Positions 48,501-60,500 of a DNA stretch of 64,000 bases are shown here, piece by piece. The stretch is from Odontesthes bonariensis (lineage: Eukaryota; Chordata; Actinopteri; Atheriniformes; Atherinopsidae): assembly GCF_027942865.1 (NCBI RefSeq), contig NC_134517.1:14486275-14550274 (forward strand), written 5' to 3'. The notes under the pieces were generated by a model. It was given only the letters and a program-made list of their open reading frames with translations, had not been told where the DNA came from and made no database searches. The position numbers were made by a program, and so were the translations under genes. How positions within the stretch are numbered: the stretch's first letter is position 1; each line of letters opens with the position of its first letter.

Positions 48501-51500
48501 AGCCCGACCTGGGGCAAAGAGAAAGGTAGTCGTTAGTTTTGGAGTTATCCAAACCTCTTCATCGTGAGGAAGTGAACTTTTCTCTTGGCATTTAATTTAA
48601 TGGCTTTGATGATTCATTGAAACGGTTATGTGTGTAAGACATTCTAAAAATGTTTCTTAATGAATACTTCTGGTGTACTATTATACCTTTAGTTTAATTG
48701 CTTAATTTGAACGATCTTTTGTTAGCACTGGTCATCTTTCTGTTATAGCAAGGTATTCTTAGAGAAAAAACATATAAGAGCACAAAAAAAAACAGCCTTG
48801 AACAAGCTTTTTTTTTTTTTTTTTTTTTTTGCTCTGTAGATCATTGGAGACCAAGGAGATACGGAGCCAAAGAAACCTAAGAGGTCGGGAGAAATGTGTG
48901 CCTTCAACAAAGAGTTGGCTCACCTTGTTGCGATGTGCGATACCAACATGCCTTTTATCGGCCTCAGAGCAGAGGTAAGCCCACACGGTGTCCTGGTACT
49001 TTGAACCATTCTCATATCTCTCGATTTTAAAAAAGAATGCCAGGCTTGTGTTCTCTGGATGATTTTACATGTCTTTATGTCCTCCAAACAGCTGTCCAAC
49101 ATGGAGATTCCAAATCAGGGAGTCCAAGTGGAGGGAGATGGCAGCAGTCATGCAATAAGACTACTGAAGTAAGACACACAAAGTTGTGCACGTTTTCATC
49201 GTGTGAGAAATTGCAACCTGTTTTGACTACAGAGAAATCATTGGTTCTATCTTTCCAGAATTCCCCCCTGTAAAGGTGTGGGAGAGGAGACCAGGAGAGC
49301 CTTGGAGCGTTCCCTACTGGACTGCACTTTTCGCTTGCAGGGCAGGAATAACCGAACTTGGGTGGCTGAACTGGTGTTGTCAAACTGTCCTCTGAACAGC
49401 ACACACAGCAAGGAGCAAGGTACTTGCCATTTACAAAGGGGTTATCTTGTCTACAAAAGAATGAAGAGAGGGTTACAGTCCGAGTCCAAATTGGCCAGTT
49501 TATTCAACAAAGAGATTTCTGAACTTTTCAAATGCTGCCCCTCAGGTTTTACTTTCAGTTTTGGCTTTGTTTGTTTTGGACTGAGTTGCTGAAGTTGTAC
49601 GTCACCCCTTTAAATTGAACCATATCTTATAGCATCCCAAAAATGTTGTCATAGTTTTGAATAGTTCTTGTCTCAAGGTTTAAATCCACCGCCTTTGTGT
49701 CTGCATCGGCCCAGCCTGTAAATGTTTCCATCTGTTTGTTCCATTAGCCTCCACGCGGCATGTGTATCTGACTTATGAAAACCCACTGTCGGAGCCGGTG
49801 GGCGGGCGGAAGGTCGTCGAGATGTTCCTAAATGACTGGAATGCCATTAGTCAGCTCTATCAGTGTGTTCTCAACTTCTCTCGTGCACTGCCAGGTAAGT
49901 GCATTCCCACCCTTAAAAAAAACCAAGATTCTGTTTGCACTGTGTTGGAAAAGAGTTGCAACATCATATTTTTAATTCAGTGTAATCTGCCTGTGAGTTC
50001 CTGTCTGATATAGCTGCACATTGTGGCTTCTTTCCTCTAGAAATGTCATCTTTTCTGAGCCTGTTCTCAGAGGTGCGGCTGTATAATTACCGTAAACTGG
50101 TTCTATGCTACGGCACCACCAAAGGAAGCTCTGTCACCATCCAGTGGAACTCCAGCAGCCAGCGTTTCCACCTTGCCCTGGGCACCGTGGGGCCCAACTC
50201 GGGCTGCTCCAACTGCCATAATATCATCCTGCACCAGCTACAGGAGATGTTCAACAAGGGCCCAAATGTGATGCAGCTGCTGCAGGTACACAATAGCACA
50301 ATTATAAAGATAAAGTAAAAAAAATCAAAATGCACGTGTGCCAGTTCGATCTGGGTGGAGTAACGATACCAAATGACCTTCAAGGTAACTCTTAAATGTG
50401 TTTGCTTAACCTTCATAAAAAGAAACGTCCGATATTTTGGTGGTTCCAGTCACAGCGTCTTTACTCACAGCAATGGCATTTCCAAGAAAATAAAAGGGTT
50501 GACTTTGTTACAAGTGGACTATAAAGCAGACGGATGTAATTCGATTGCCCGAGACATCGAGCATGGGGCCACAAATACAATGATGTTATGTCGAGCTGAG
50601 TAGAAGTATGGTGTTACTGACCTTTAGAGGACTCCCTGCACATTTCCATCACTTGGACTGTTGGAGCAGGAGGAGGAGAGCAATGTAGAGAAAAATAAAC
50701 CAGACCTCATACTTCATTTTTCAGTTTTACCAGATTAAGATCCACAATTTAGAAAAAAATAACGGACAAAAAATGAATAATCAATCAATGAATTAAAAAT
50801 CAATACTGAGACTATTAGAATTTTGCAAATTATTCTTTTAATTTAAATATCAGTGGACAACAAAATACACTTAATCCTTTTTCTTACACGTTAAATGTTT
50901 CGTTTTTGGTTTTGTTCATGTTCCTCACTTTCAGAAACATAACTCAGTTCTCTGTACTGTGTTTTTTAATTTCTTTTATTTCTCTAACCACATACTGTCT
51001 ACTTTTACTCTAGTGTTTTGTTGAATTTCTTCTTTGTTTGTCCAGGTGCTCTCTGACACACAGGCTCCTCTGAATTCAATCAACAAGCTACCAACAGTGC
51101 CCATGCTGGGCCTCACCCAGCGCACCAACACTGCCTACCAGTGTTTTTCCATCCTACCCCAATCGCCCACACACATCCGACTGGCATTCCGAAACATGTA
51201 CTGCATCGATATTTACTGCCGGAGTCGTGGAGTGGTAGCCATTAGAGACGGAGCCTACAGTCTCTTTGACAACACAAAGATTGTGGAAGGCTTTTACCCT
51301 GCTCCGGGACTCAAGGTAAACCAGAATAGGAAGCACGAAAGGAATTAAGTTTGTCCAAAACATCCCTCACATGTATTTTAGCCGACTGACTTGTTAATAC
51401 CCCCCCCCCCCAAAAAAAAAGTGAATTGTCGCCCTTTTGCTGACATGTCTGTACACTAAACATGAAGCCATCGGTCGCAGTCTGATTCAACTTTTCACAT

Positions 51501-54500
51501 CAGAAATTGCTCTTCCTCCACTGTTTTCCCTCTCTGTAGACTTTCCTCAACATGTTTGTGGACAGCAATCAAGATGCTCGCAGGCGTTCGGTCAATGAAG
51601 ATGACAACCCTCCCTCACCAGTGGGTGTAGATGTGATGGACAGTCTGATGAACCAGCTGCAGGCTTCACAGCAGCCACAGACTATGAGGGGGGGTGCAGG
51701 AGGTGTATATCCTTCTCTCACTTCACCACCACCAAATTATCACCCCAATGTAACTCCCTCGCCATCCATGATGCCCACCCAGTCACCAGGTAATAGAATA
51801 CACGGCACTGGACATTTTTCTGGATTTGTGAGTGAATGTCATCACGTGCTTTTTGTGTCATCTCATCTCATTAGGCTGCTAATCAGCATTTCGAACAAAT
51901 CATTGTTTTTATGACTGTCGCAATGCTGTCATCGGCCTCTCTGCTCATTCATGTATTTGTTTCAAGAGCAAAGTGTCAGAACACGTACGAGCAACCATTT
52001 ACGCCCTTTTAATTTTGTGAAACCATGAGATCGTTTGTGTTTTTCAACATATACACAGCTCACAGCCAAGAAACTAAGCATGCATTTAGTCATGCTCCTT
52101 CCATTCTTCTCCATTTCTGCCCGCCGGCCACGGACTACAGCCCTTCCGTCCAGCTTTAGCTTTTGTGATGATTGAGTGTGAGCATGTGTGCAAGGAGCAC
52201 TTGTCAACCCTAGAGTCTGATGAGCCCTTTGATGTGTGTGTGTATGTGTGTGTGTGCAGGGAACATCCATGCCTCTGGCTCCCCTAGTGGAGCTTTGAGG
52301 GCACCCTCTCCTTTCGGGCCCACCCCATCTCCATCTTCTCTCGGCATAGCCATGGGCCAGACCAGCTTTGCCAGTCCCCACGGTAAGCAGCAGGGGGGCT
52401 GTGAATGCTGACCTCTGCTCTGCGGGGCAAGGGCTGGAACGGGCTGAAGTGAATGTCACTAGACCTTTGTAGGCTGCAGGCATTAGCAGTCATTAAACGA
52501 ATGGCTTTTAAACCGCGGGCACACAGCGATGCATTTATCTATGTTTATTATTATGTTGTGTATTGCTAATTGGTCGATGACTGGCATTCCCTTCCCCTAG
52601 GTCCTCTGGACCCCAGCTCTCCCTATACCATGGTGTCCCCCAGCCATAGGGGCCAGTGGCCTGGCTCACCTCAAGTCTCAGGACCCTCTCCTGGGGCAAG
52701 AATCCCTGGCATGTCTCCTGGCAATCCTTCGCTACACTCGCCTATTCCTGACCCACATTCTCCACGTGCCGGGACAAGTAAGTTGTTGTTTCGTGATATT
52801 CCCTCACATGTTATTATTTTCTTTACATAAATAGACAATCGTTCCGAGTCATGATGCTGATCCCAGTCATTTGATCCTTATCTGTTGACATATACACCTT
52901 TCAGACTTGCGATGCGCCACAATTTACGACTTCACCAATGTGTTTACAGGGCCATTCAGACATTGATCATATTTGTGTTAATGTGCCTCGCGGCCTCGTT
53001 CAGACATGCCAGCGAAGGTGACAGAAAGTACCACAGTGCGTGCACGTTATTTGCTATTTACACGCGACTGGACAGTAAATCCAGATAGGCATATCACTCA
53101 GTCCTGTCATTGCCTTAATTCACATTAGCATGCCAAGTTAATTGTGTAAAAGAAAATGGCGGTGGGTGGAAGCTGCTGAAAATACCTCTTTTAAACTTGT
53201 TTAAGCTTATTAAACAATCATTAGTATTCTTGTGAGGGTTTAACTGTAATACACTAATGATCATAGTTACCAACTTGAGAAAAAAAAAGTGATCTTTTAC
53301 TTAACCTGGGGAAACCTGTCATTTCTGTTTTTCAGTCCTCATGGAGTTACAGTTTTCTCATAACACCATGTTTTTCCATAAGAATTCTTGTCAAGCTTAC
53401 CAGCAAGCACCGCTGGGTTAAACAAAAGGGCAGCAGATGGATACAGTTGAAAATTGTGATTATGTGGTCAGACAAATGTACAAACTTAAACGCTTAAGTT
53501 GTCTTCTCTCATTTATTCGTCTCAGACTCTGACAAACAACTACTCAGCGCTGCAGTTAATTAGCATAGGAAAACCTGTGAGAGAGTTGAGAATTTGGACA
53601 GCACAAGCTGTCGGATTCCTCTGTAGAGCTGAACAGAAGCCAACAATTTATTTATTTTATTTCTTTTAAATTGTTGCGTATATATTACCGAATCCAATCA
53701 AAATATTGCCACCTGATTCATGGAAAGCAGTGTATGTCTGAAAGGGGTTGCACACATGTATATGTTTACATGTAATGAGCTCAGTAGTCTAATTCTAGCA
53801 ACATTTTTTATACATTTCTCCCTTTGGTTTAGGTTCCCAAGTCATGCCTACCAGTATGCCTCCGCCTCGAAAGCTACCTCAGCGCCCCTGGGCTGCTTCC
53901 ATTCCTACCATTCTCACCCACAGTGCCTTAAATAGGCTTCTGCTCCCCTCACCCACTCCTAGCCTGTTGCCAGGCCTGGCAGGAAGCTACCTCTGCTCAC
54001 CACTGGAGCGCTTTCTAGGTTCAGTTATCATGAGACGGCACCTACAGAGGATTATCCAGCAGGAGGCGAATGTGAGTATCACAAAGATCCTCCAGTTTAA
54101 TCCGCAGTATGTTCTTCCTGAAATTACAGCAACTGTTCTGCAGTACCGTAACCACCCCGTCCTGTGTCACACACCTCCTTCAGTTATCCATCATGAACTC
54201 TAATGAGCCGGGAGTCATCATGTTCAAGACGGATGTACTCAAGTGCCGGGTGGCTCTCAATCCAAAGAATTACCAGACGCTGCAGCTCAAAGTCACCCCA
54301 GAAAACACAGGTCCCTGGTCCCAAGAGGAACTTCAGGTTCTGGAGAGGTTCTTTGAGACCAGAGTAAGTAAAAGCAGCAGTTGTTTTGGAGTCTAAAATG
54401 ATCTCAAATGAAAATTTGGTGTCTGGAACCATTTGAAACTTTTGTGCCGTTGGCACTTTCACAAAAAAATATATTTGTCAGTTTATTTGGGTTGTAGGTT

Positions 54501-55473
54501 TGTGCCTTTTTAAGGCCAGTCACTGGAACACATTTCAACCTATTGATATATTTAATTCAACTTACTTTTCTAGGTTGCTGGTCCTCCTTTTAAATTCAAC
54601 ACTTTGAGTGCCTTCACAAAGCTGCTGGGGGCACCAACTAACATCCTTAGGGACTGTGTACGCATCATGAAGCTCGAGCTGGTGGGTGATTGTTTCTTTA
54701 TATGAATTGTTTGTGCAGCTTTGCATTATCTCACGATGTATTTCCTCATCTTGTTTTTAAAGTTGTCTTGGTGTTTAAAGGAAGCTATAAAAATGTGTTG
54801 TGTTTTTTTTTCCTTGCCTCATCTCTCTGCAGTACCCCGACCAGGCTGGACAGCTCAAGTGGAATGTCCAGTTTTGTCTCACCATCCCTCCCAGTGCTCC
54901 TCCCATCGCGCCTCCTGGGACCATTGCTGTTGTGCTCAAGTCAAAGATGCTTTTCTTTGTAAGTTGCAGCGGTGCTTCACTTTAACCTACCCAGACACAA
55001 ATGATAAACTTCTGAACTTCTGGAATCACCCGACATTGTGTCTTTGGTCTGATTTGCCCGACAGTTGCAGCTGACCCAGCGTATCCCAGTGCCCCAGGAG
55101 TCTGTGAGCATCATTGTGCCCATTGTGTACGACATGGCCACAGGCCTCACTCAGCAGGCTGACATTCCCAGGCAGCACAGCTCCTCTGGGGCTGCGGCGC
55201 TCATGGTTTCTAATATCCTCAAGAGGTTCAATGAGTTGCACCCAGCCAGACAGGGTGAGACTGCACTCACAGCTGATTAACACTGAATAATTTACCAAAC
55301 TGTAACCAGAATCAAGTGATTTATTTATTTATTTATTTATTGTTTTAAATGTCACATTAAGTAGCCTCGCTAACACTTGATGTAATCTCTCTCATCCAGG
55401 TGAGTGTACCATATTTGCATCAGTTCATGAGCTGATGGCCAACCTCACGCTACCTCCTGGCACTCGACAGTAG
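43534..55473 (+). CDS. med14: Mediator complex subunit 14, complete, 29 coding exons
   Basis: Backbone subunit linking the head, middle and tail modules of Mediator, the nuclear coactivator between transcription factors and RNA polymerase II. The start ATG at 43534 gives [17 protein letters not shown], matching the vertebrate start; in-frame sequence upstream has only a GTG, no ATG. The stop is TAG at 55471-55473. Twenty-nine exons sum to 4308 bases, 1435 residues (human about 1454), and phases agree at every junction. Hallmarks: [112 protein letters not shown], a Ser/Pro-rich linker (about residues 948-1210) and [20 protein letters not shown]. Segment entries list the exons. Confidence 0.97.
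45463..46309 (+). other. med14: med14 intron 7
   Basis: 0.85 kb; contains the CA microsatellite and otherwise nothing recognised. Confidence 0.65.
45489..45530. repeat. (CA)21 microsatellite in med14 intron 7
   Basis: An unbroken run of about 21 CA units starting 27 bases after the exon 7 donor (45462/45463). Confidence 0.92.
48044..51315 (+). other. med14: med14 exons 13-20: central region
   Basis: Exons: 48044-48203, 48331-48525, 48840-48974, 49092-49168, 49259-49419, 49748-49894, 50041-50285 and 51046-51315. Exon 15 starts [20 protein letters not shown], a variable lysine-rich patch, then the conserved [20 protein letters not shown]. Exon 20 encodes [20 protein letters not shown] and [20 protein letters not shown]. 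Confidence 0.93.
50286..51045 (+). other. med14: med14 intron 19
   Basis: 0.76-kb AT-rich intron; nothing else recognised. Confidence 0.65.
52778..53832 (+). other. med14: med14 intron 23
   Basis: 1.05-kb intron, AT-rich, with no recognisable repeat or exon. Confidence 0.6.
55319..55342. repeat. (ATTT)n microsatellite in med14 intron 28
   Basis: About six TTTA/ATTT units in the last med14 intron. Confidence 0.8.
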
Positions 55474-55911
55474 AAACCCGACTCTTTCAGAGACAGTGCT
55501 GAAACTCGACTGGAGTCCCTTGCCATGGAAGAGGAAGCATCCCTGAGCTGACAGAACACGAGAGTAACTCCTGTGGTCCCAGTTTGTCAAAATCCAGCCT
55601 GCGTTCTTTCTTCCTCTGCTGTAACACTTTTGACCTGATACTTAACTGCTTCTAAGAAAGGAAGTGAACTATGTACAGTTGTGGGCCACAGGCTTTATTA
55701 TTGATTTGCAGTAAAGGCAAATCTTGGGAGCAGGTCAACATTGAATGCAAAAGCATATAAAGGTTTTATTTTTTTTTCTCCCTCCAGGTGCACTTGTAAA
55801 CGAGATAATCTATTGAGACTTAAGGTTGTTTACAAAAACATGTACATTGTTGTATATTTGCTTGTGGAAAAGTATCAGGTTTGTTAGATTTTGCAAGAGC
55901 CCTGTCTTTTC

Positions 55912-55945
<34 letters not shown>

Positions 55946-56195
55946 TATATGCCTCTGACTGATAGTATTGTAGTATCGGGAGATAGATTCCTTAGCACAC
56001 TATTTAATTGTCTCCTTGCCTTGACTTTGTCAATATCTCTGCATTTTTATTTCAAAGTTTATCTTTCAATACTGTAAAACTGTGACAAACTTTATAAGCC
56101 AGTTGTATTTTTATTAAGACCCATTTTGAGTCCTGATGGAAGAATTTCAGACATCTTGTCTGACTTTGCTATTTAATAAACCAAGCCCAGAGTTG
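55474..56195 (+). other. med14: med14 3' UTR
   Basis: About 0.7 kb from the stop to the AATAAA hexamer at 56175-56180. Contains a T26 run at about 55920-55946. Confidence 0.7.
56175..56180 (+). terminator. med14: med14 polyadenylation signal
   Basis: AATAAA about 0.7 kb after the stop; the first canonical hexamer downstream. Confidence 0.7.
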
Positions 56196-56199
56196 GTTT

Positions 56200-57505
56200 G
56201 TGCTTTGAGGATCTTCCACTGAGAGCAAAAGGAGTAAGATTATTTAAGTTAACCAAGCTATTCAACACAGAACAAATGCTCTAAACAGACACTGAAGCTG
56301 CTAACTCTTGAAACTCGACTCAGCTGTTCTTACATTCGTCACTTAAAAAATGCAACTTCAAGCCTTAAGTGTCATTGAATTTGATACCAGGGAACACAAA
56401 TTTCATTGTGAAAATGTGTAAACTTACATTTCAAGCAGGTTTGAACCCTGATGGTTGATTTTCATATCTTTAGGCTGAAGAATCTGGAACAAGCAGCACA
56501 TTTTAGAAATGACAGTTTTACAGCAGCAATTCATAAAAATGACAAAAAAAAAAAAAACACTCGAGGCAATGGAATTGTGTAAAAAATAAAGGTTGTTTGA
56601 AAGTAATAAAATAGATTTTTATAAAATAGTTGTAAATTACAATTACTAACCACTACATACAGATCCTACAAACAAAATGTCTGAGTTGCGAAGCAGCCAC
56701 GGTTAGATTTTTAGTTGTATAGGATATTTCTGCTTTGATAAGCATATTTATAAGATAAATAATTTGCTTGATTTATCTGGTTGGAAACCAAATTGTATAG
56801 CTTGGTGTTAACTTTCTGAGACATTTAAAAAAAAAACAAAAAAAACTTAATTGGTAATATTGCAGATGAATCGGTGAAATTCAGCTCGCAGATTATTCCT
56901 TCCCAGTGGTATAAAATGATGCTAATTGTGTAAACTTTGCAGTTTAATTTTAAGTGCATTACCTGAACATTATTACATTAGTCAAATGTATGGTTTGGTC
57001 AATGTTGGCTTAAAAACCTGCAGGAAACACCTCCGCTTTAAGGTTTCATCCTCACCCAGTGATGCTGTGATCCCTGAAACATGACATCATTGAAAAAGGC
57101 TCGTGCTCAGTTTGTGTGAGGCGCAGAGGGGCGTTCAAGACCGCAAATCAACAACAGCGACTATTCGGCTGAACTAAAGGGGCGTGGATGTTGTATTATT
57201 GTTATTTCTATCATTACAGCGTTTGAATAAGCTACATGGACCCTCCAGGGCTTAAGGATGTGTCGATGCACTGCGCGTGAGCATCGTCACCTGCAAGGAA
57301 ACGACGAATTTCTGGACGATCAACCATTTCTGATTCACCCGCCCGAGCGTTTAGCACTTGAACGTCCAACCAAAAGCAGTAATAAACAGAATATATTTCC
57401 TCGCTTCGTCTAGCATGTCGCCCGCGCTTTCATGTGATTCATGTGGCTTTTAACAGGAGGACCACATAAGAATATATGTGCTAATCACAGCCGGTTCAAA
57501 CAGAT
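56200..57505. other. Intergenic spacer and upstream region of the 57.5-kb gene
   Basis: The first part (to about 57000) is AT-rich and featureless. From about 57040 it becomes more GC-balanced with GCG-containing motifs, which suits a TATA-less promoter and 5' UTR for the gene starting at 57506. Confidence 0.5.
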
Positions 57506-60500
57506 ATGGCAGTAAGCACATCGGAGCCGCTCTGTCAGCCGTGCATCTACCATGAAGGTTTTAAAGGTAAGTCTCAGCTTTTATTTCTGTTTGTTGGCTG
57601 TTTAAATTGGATTTCATATTGGAGAAGTGCGCTCCACGGGCTCTGTCTGACCACTCCCCTCCGGTCCTCATCAAACATACATCTTTATAAATAAATAAGA
57701 TGACACGTGCACGTTGTCTCACAAGCTGTGTCTATATTTTAATTGGTGAGGGTAAAGGGTGATGTCAGAAAGGCCTACTGATGTGATTACTGTGGTCAGT
57801 GGAGCTACAGGTGAAGAGACCTCTGATGCCGGTCCGGCTGAGTCCTGAGCAGGTGGGCCTGGAGATGCTGTGTCTCTGTGGGCAGCTGGACCTCCTCATC
57901 AGGGCACAGATGCAGCAGGTAGGGTGACCTGGCCACTAAGTGCATAATTCCATCCACCGCTGGCAAAAAAATCATTGATCTCCTCCACTTTCTGTTAGTT
58001 TTCATCACTCTCACAGTGAGACTCGAGTGATATTCATGCTGCATCACACAGGCGTATTAGCATAACTTACCCAAATGAACAGGCTTAACAAATTGATGTG
58101 CCCATCAAATGTGACTCAATTTGCACTGTTTGGGTCATAAATACACTTGTTACACACTTTACTATGATGAGATGGGTAGAAATCCTCTTGACAATGAGCC
58201 GATGTTCAAATTAACGTAACACTCTCTGGAGAGCTTCCCTGTCTGTTGCTGATCTGTTGCCGTACCAGGCTGCCATGCAGTCGGTCAGTAAGCTGTCCAC
58301 CGGGCATTATTAAGGAATATAACAAGCAGTCCCATCTAGATGTCACAAATTCATGCACTTACTGTTCTGCATCACTGTGAGACAGGGCGTTCCAAATTTT
58401 TCGCAATATTACCAAGGTCAAATAAAGTGGTGCTAGAAACCCTTTTTGTTTGGGAGTTAATGGACAGATCCTCACTGTAGTCCTGGAAGCAAACGGTAAT
58501 ACCATGTGGAGCTATTACATGACAATTACACTGACTTCTGAGAATAGAATTAGACAGAATTCTGAAGCAGAGAAAGCAGAAAGATTCATGACTCTTTCCT
58601 CTATGTCTTTAAGACACTCTTGTAGTCTAACTAGTTCATTTGTTTGATCTGGCCTCATGAATAAGTATAGCGGAGTATCATCTGAGTATTATCTGTGTAG
58701 CAGATGGACAAAGTTTTATGCTTGTTTTGCCATTTGCCATCCTTTTCCAACATGTTTTTATGTGTAGCTGTTCATTTGTTGTCTCTGCGTTTACAGTTCC
58801 AGGAGCAGTTAGGACAAGGCTGTAGCCCCGAGGAGTCGGACACTTTCCAGGCTCAAGGTATAAATGATAAAGTTGTTGGGTCTGTCTTAGATGGCGTCTT
58901 TATGCTTGATTTTTCTTTTTTGGTCTGTATTCTTAAAGGATCAGAGATTCTTGTCCAGATGCTACAGTGCCTTGAACATCTACCAAAGCCCATGCCACAG
59001 CTAGAGGTATTACACCTCATTGTATTGTCCAAATAAAACTGGTATATGGTTTGCATTGAATGAAGTACCTTCACTTTTGACCGTGATTCAAGTAGACTGT
59101 TACTTGCAATCAGAAATCAGTTGGCATCTGTTTCCTCAGGATTACCTGGACATAGTGGGTCTGTCAGCCATGTTTCCTCGTGTAGAGGTGTTCCTCATTC
59201 AAGGCAGTCCTGTCGACATGCTGGAGAGGCCACAGATGGACGGTGAGAGATACACCTGAGAAAAGCTCAAACTCATCCGCGTCCAACAACAGCAGAAAAA
59301 TGAACCATAGTTTTTTTGTCTTTTAGTCCACTCTTGGTAGGTGTCTGAAAGATTTTGGCAAACATCAGTAGCTTTCTGTGTTCAGTGGACTTTGCTTTAA
59401 GACAATTAAAAAAAAAGAAAAGGGAATGTTGAATACAAAACAAGCCCTTCTATGGAAATATAAGCCATAAGTTAGAATATTTACTTATGTGCTATTGTCG
59501 AGGAATTTTCAATGCACGGTGGAAGAATTTAACAAAGTCGTTATGGCCTTCATAGATTTATTAAACACACAAATACATGCCCACTACTGAACATGGAGAG
59601 ATCTCTCTCTAACTCGAGTGGCTTAAAACCGGTCACAGGGCGCATTCCACATCTGCCAATCACACACAACTGCTCCTTGGAAGGACTTTTCCGTAGCTGT
59701 TGGAAAGCAGGATGTGTGTGTGCATGTGATAACAGATGAGAGTAATTAAAGTCGTTACATCTCATGCCTTTCCAGGTCAGCTAAAGACAGTTCACACTAT
59801 GAAGACACATGTTCCACACTGATTATGATACATTTAAAAGGCTACACGATGCTTTCACACTTAGTCACGTTGCATACACACGTTAGATTGATAATGCAGT
59901 AAACAAGATAATAAAATTCCTTTAGTTTACACTATACAAAAAGAACAAATAACCTTGTACCTCGGTCCAGTATTTTGATATGAAGATTTTCTATACCTGT
60001 ATCCTACCACTGTACATGTCAAAGGAAAACACTGTCCTTGTTTCTCCACTTGACAGCTGTAGTTTGTAACTTTCTAAATGGACTATTGATTAAATTAAAT
60101 GCTTCTTACGGGTTAACACAACAGAACTCTAAACTGGACTTCAGTACTGTGCAAAACTCTTGGGCCACCAATAATTTCTTTTGATATTGCAAAGAAAACA
60201 GAAACCGGTGATGTAGTTCACTGAAACACAAATAGTAAACAAATGCTGATACAGTACATTAGTCAAAAACTGTTGATTCGAACACGCTTGAAAGTTAATA
60301 TTTGATGATTGACTGCCTTTACTCCTCAACACATTCTGAACCCTCTTAGAGAAGCGTTCTTGCAATTTCTTTAAGTAGCCTTCAGGAATGGTTCTCCAGG
60401 CTTATTGAAGGACATTCCAAAGCTCTTCTTTGGACATCGGCTGCCTCTTGTTCCGGGCAGAAGTATGTGAACCTTTTCGAAAGGAGTCAATAAAACTGAG

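Larger units (their letters stand above)
51540..55473 (+). other. med14: med14 exons 21-29: Ser/Pro-rich linker and C-terminal domain
   Basis: Exons: 51540-51789, 52260-52382, 52601-52777, 53833-54071, 54184-54363, 54574-54681, 54833-54958, 55065-55254 and 55400-55473. Exons 21-24 encode disordered Ser/Pro repeats ([40 protein letters not shown]-like runs) and then [20 protein letters not shown]. Later exons form the folded tail-contacting domain with [20 protein letters not shown] and [15 protein letters not shown]. Confidence 0.93.

Noticed and set aside
57817-57918. Shorter exon 2 of the unrecognised gene using the acceptor before GTGAAG (57810)
   Set aside because: Joining exon 1 to that acceptor shifts the frame and stops within about a dozen codons; the AG at 57798-57799 keeps the frame.
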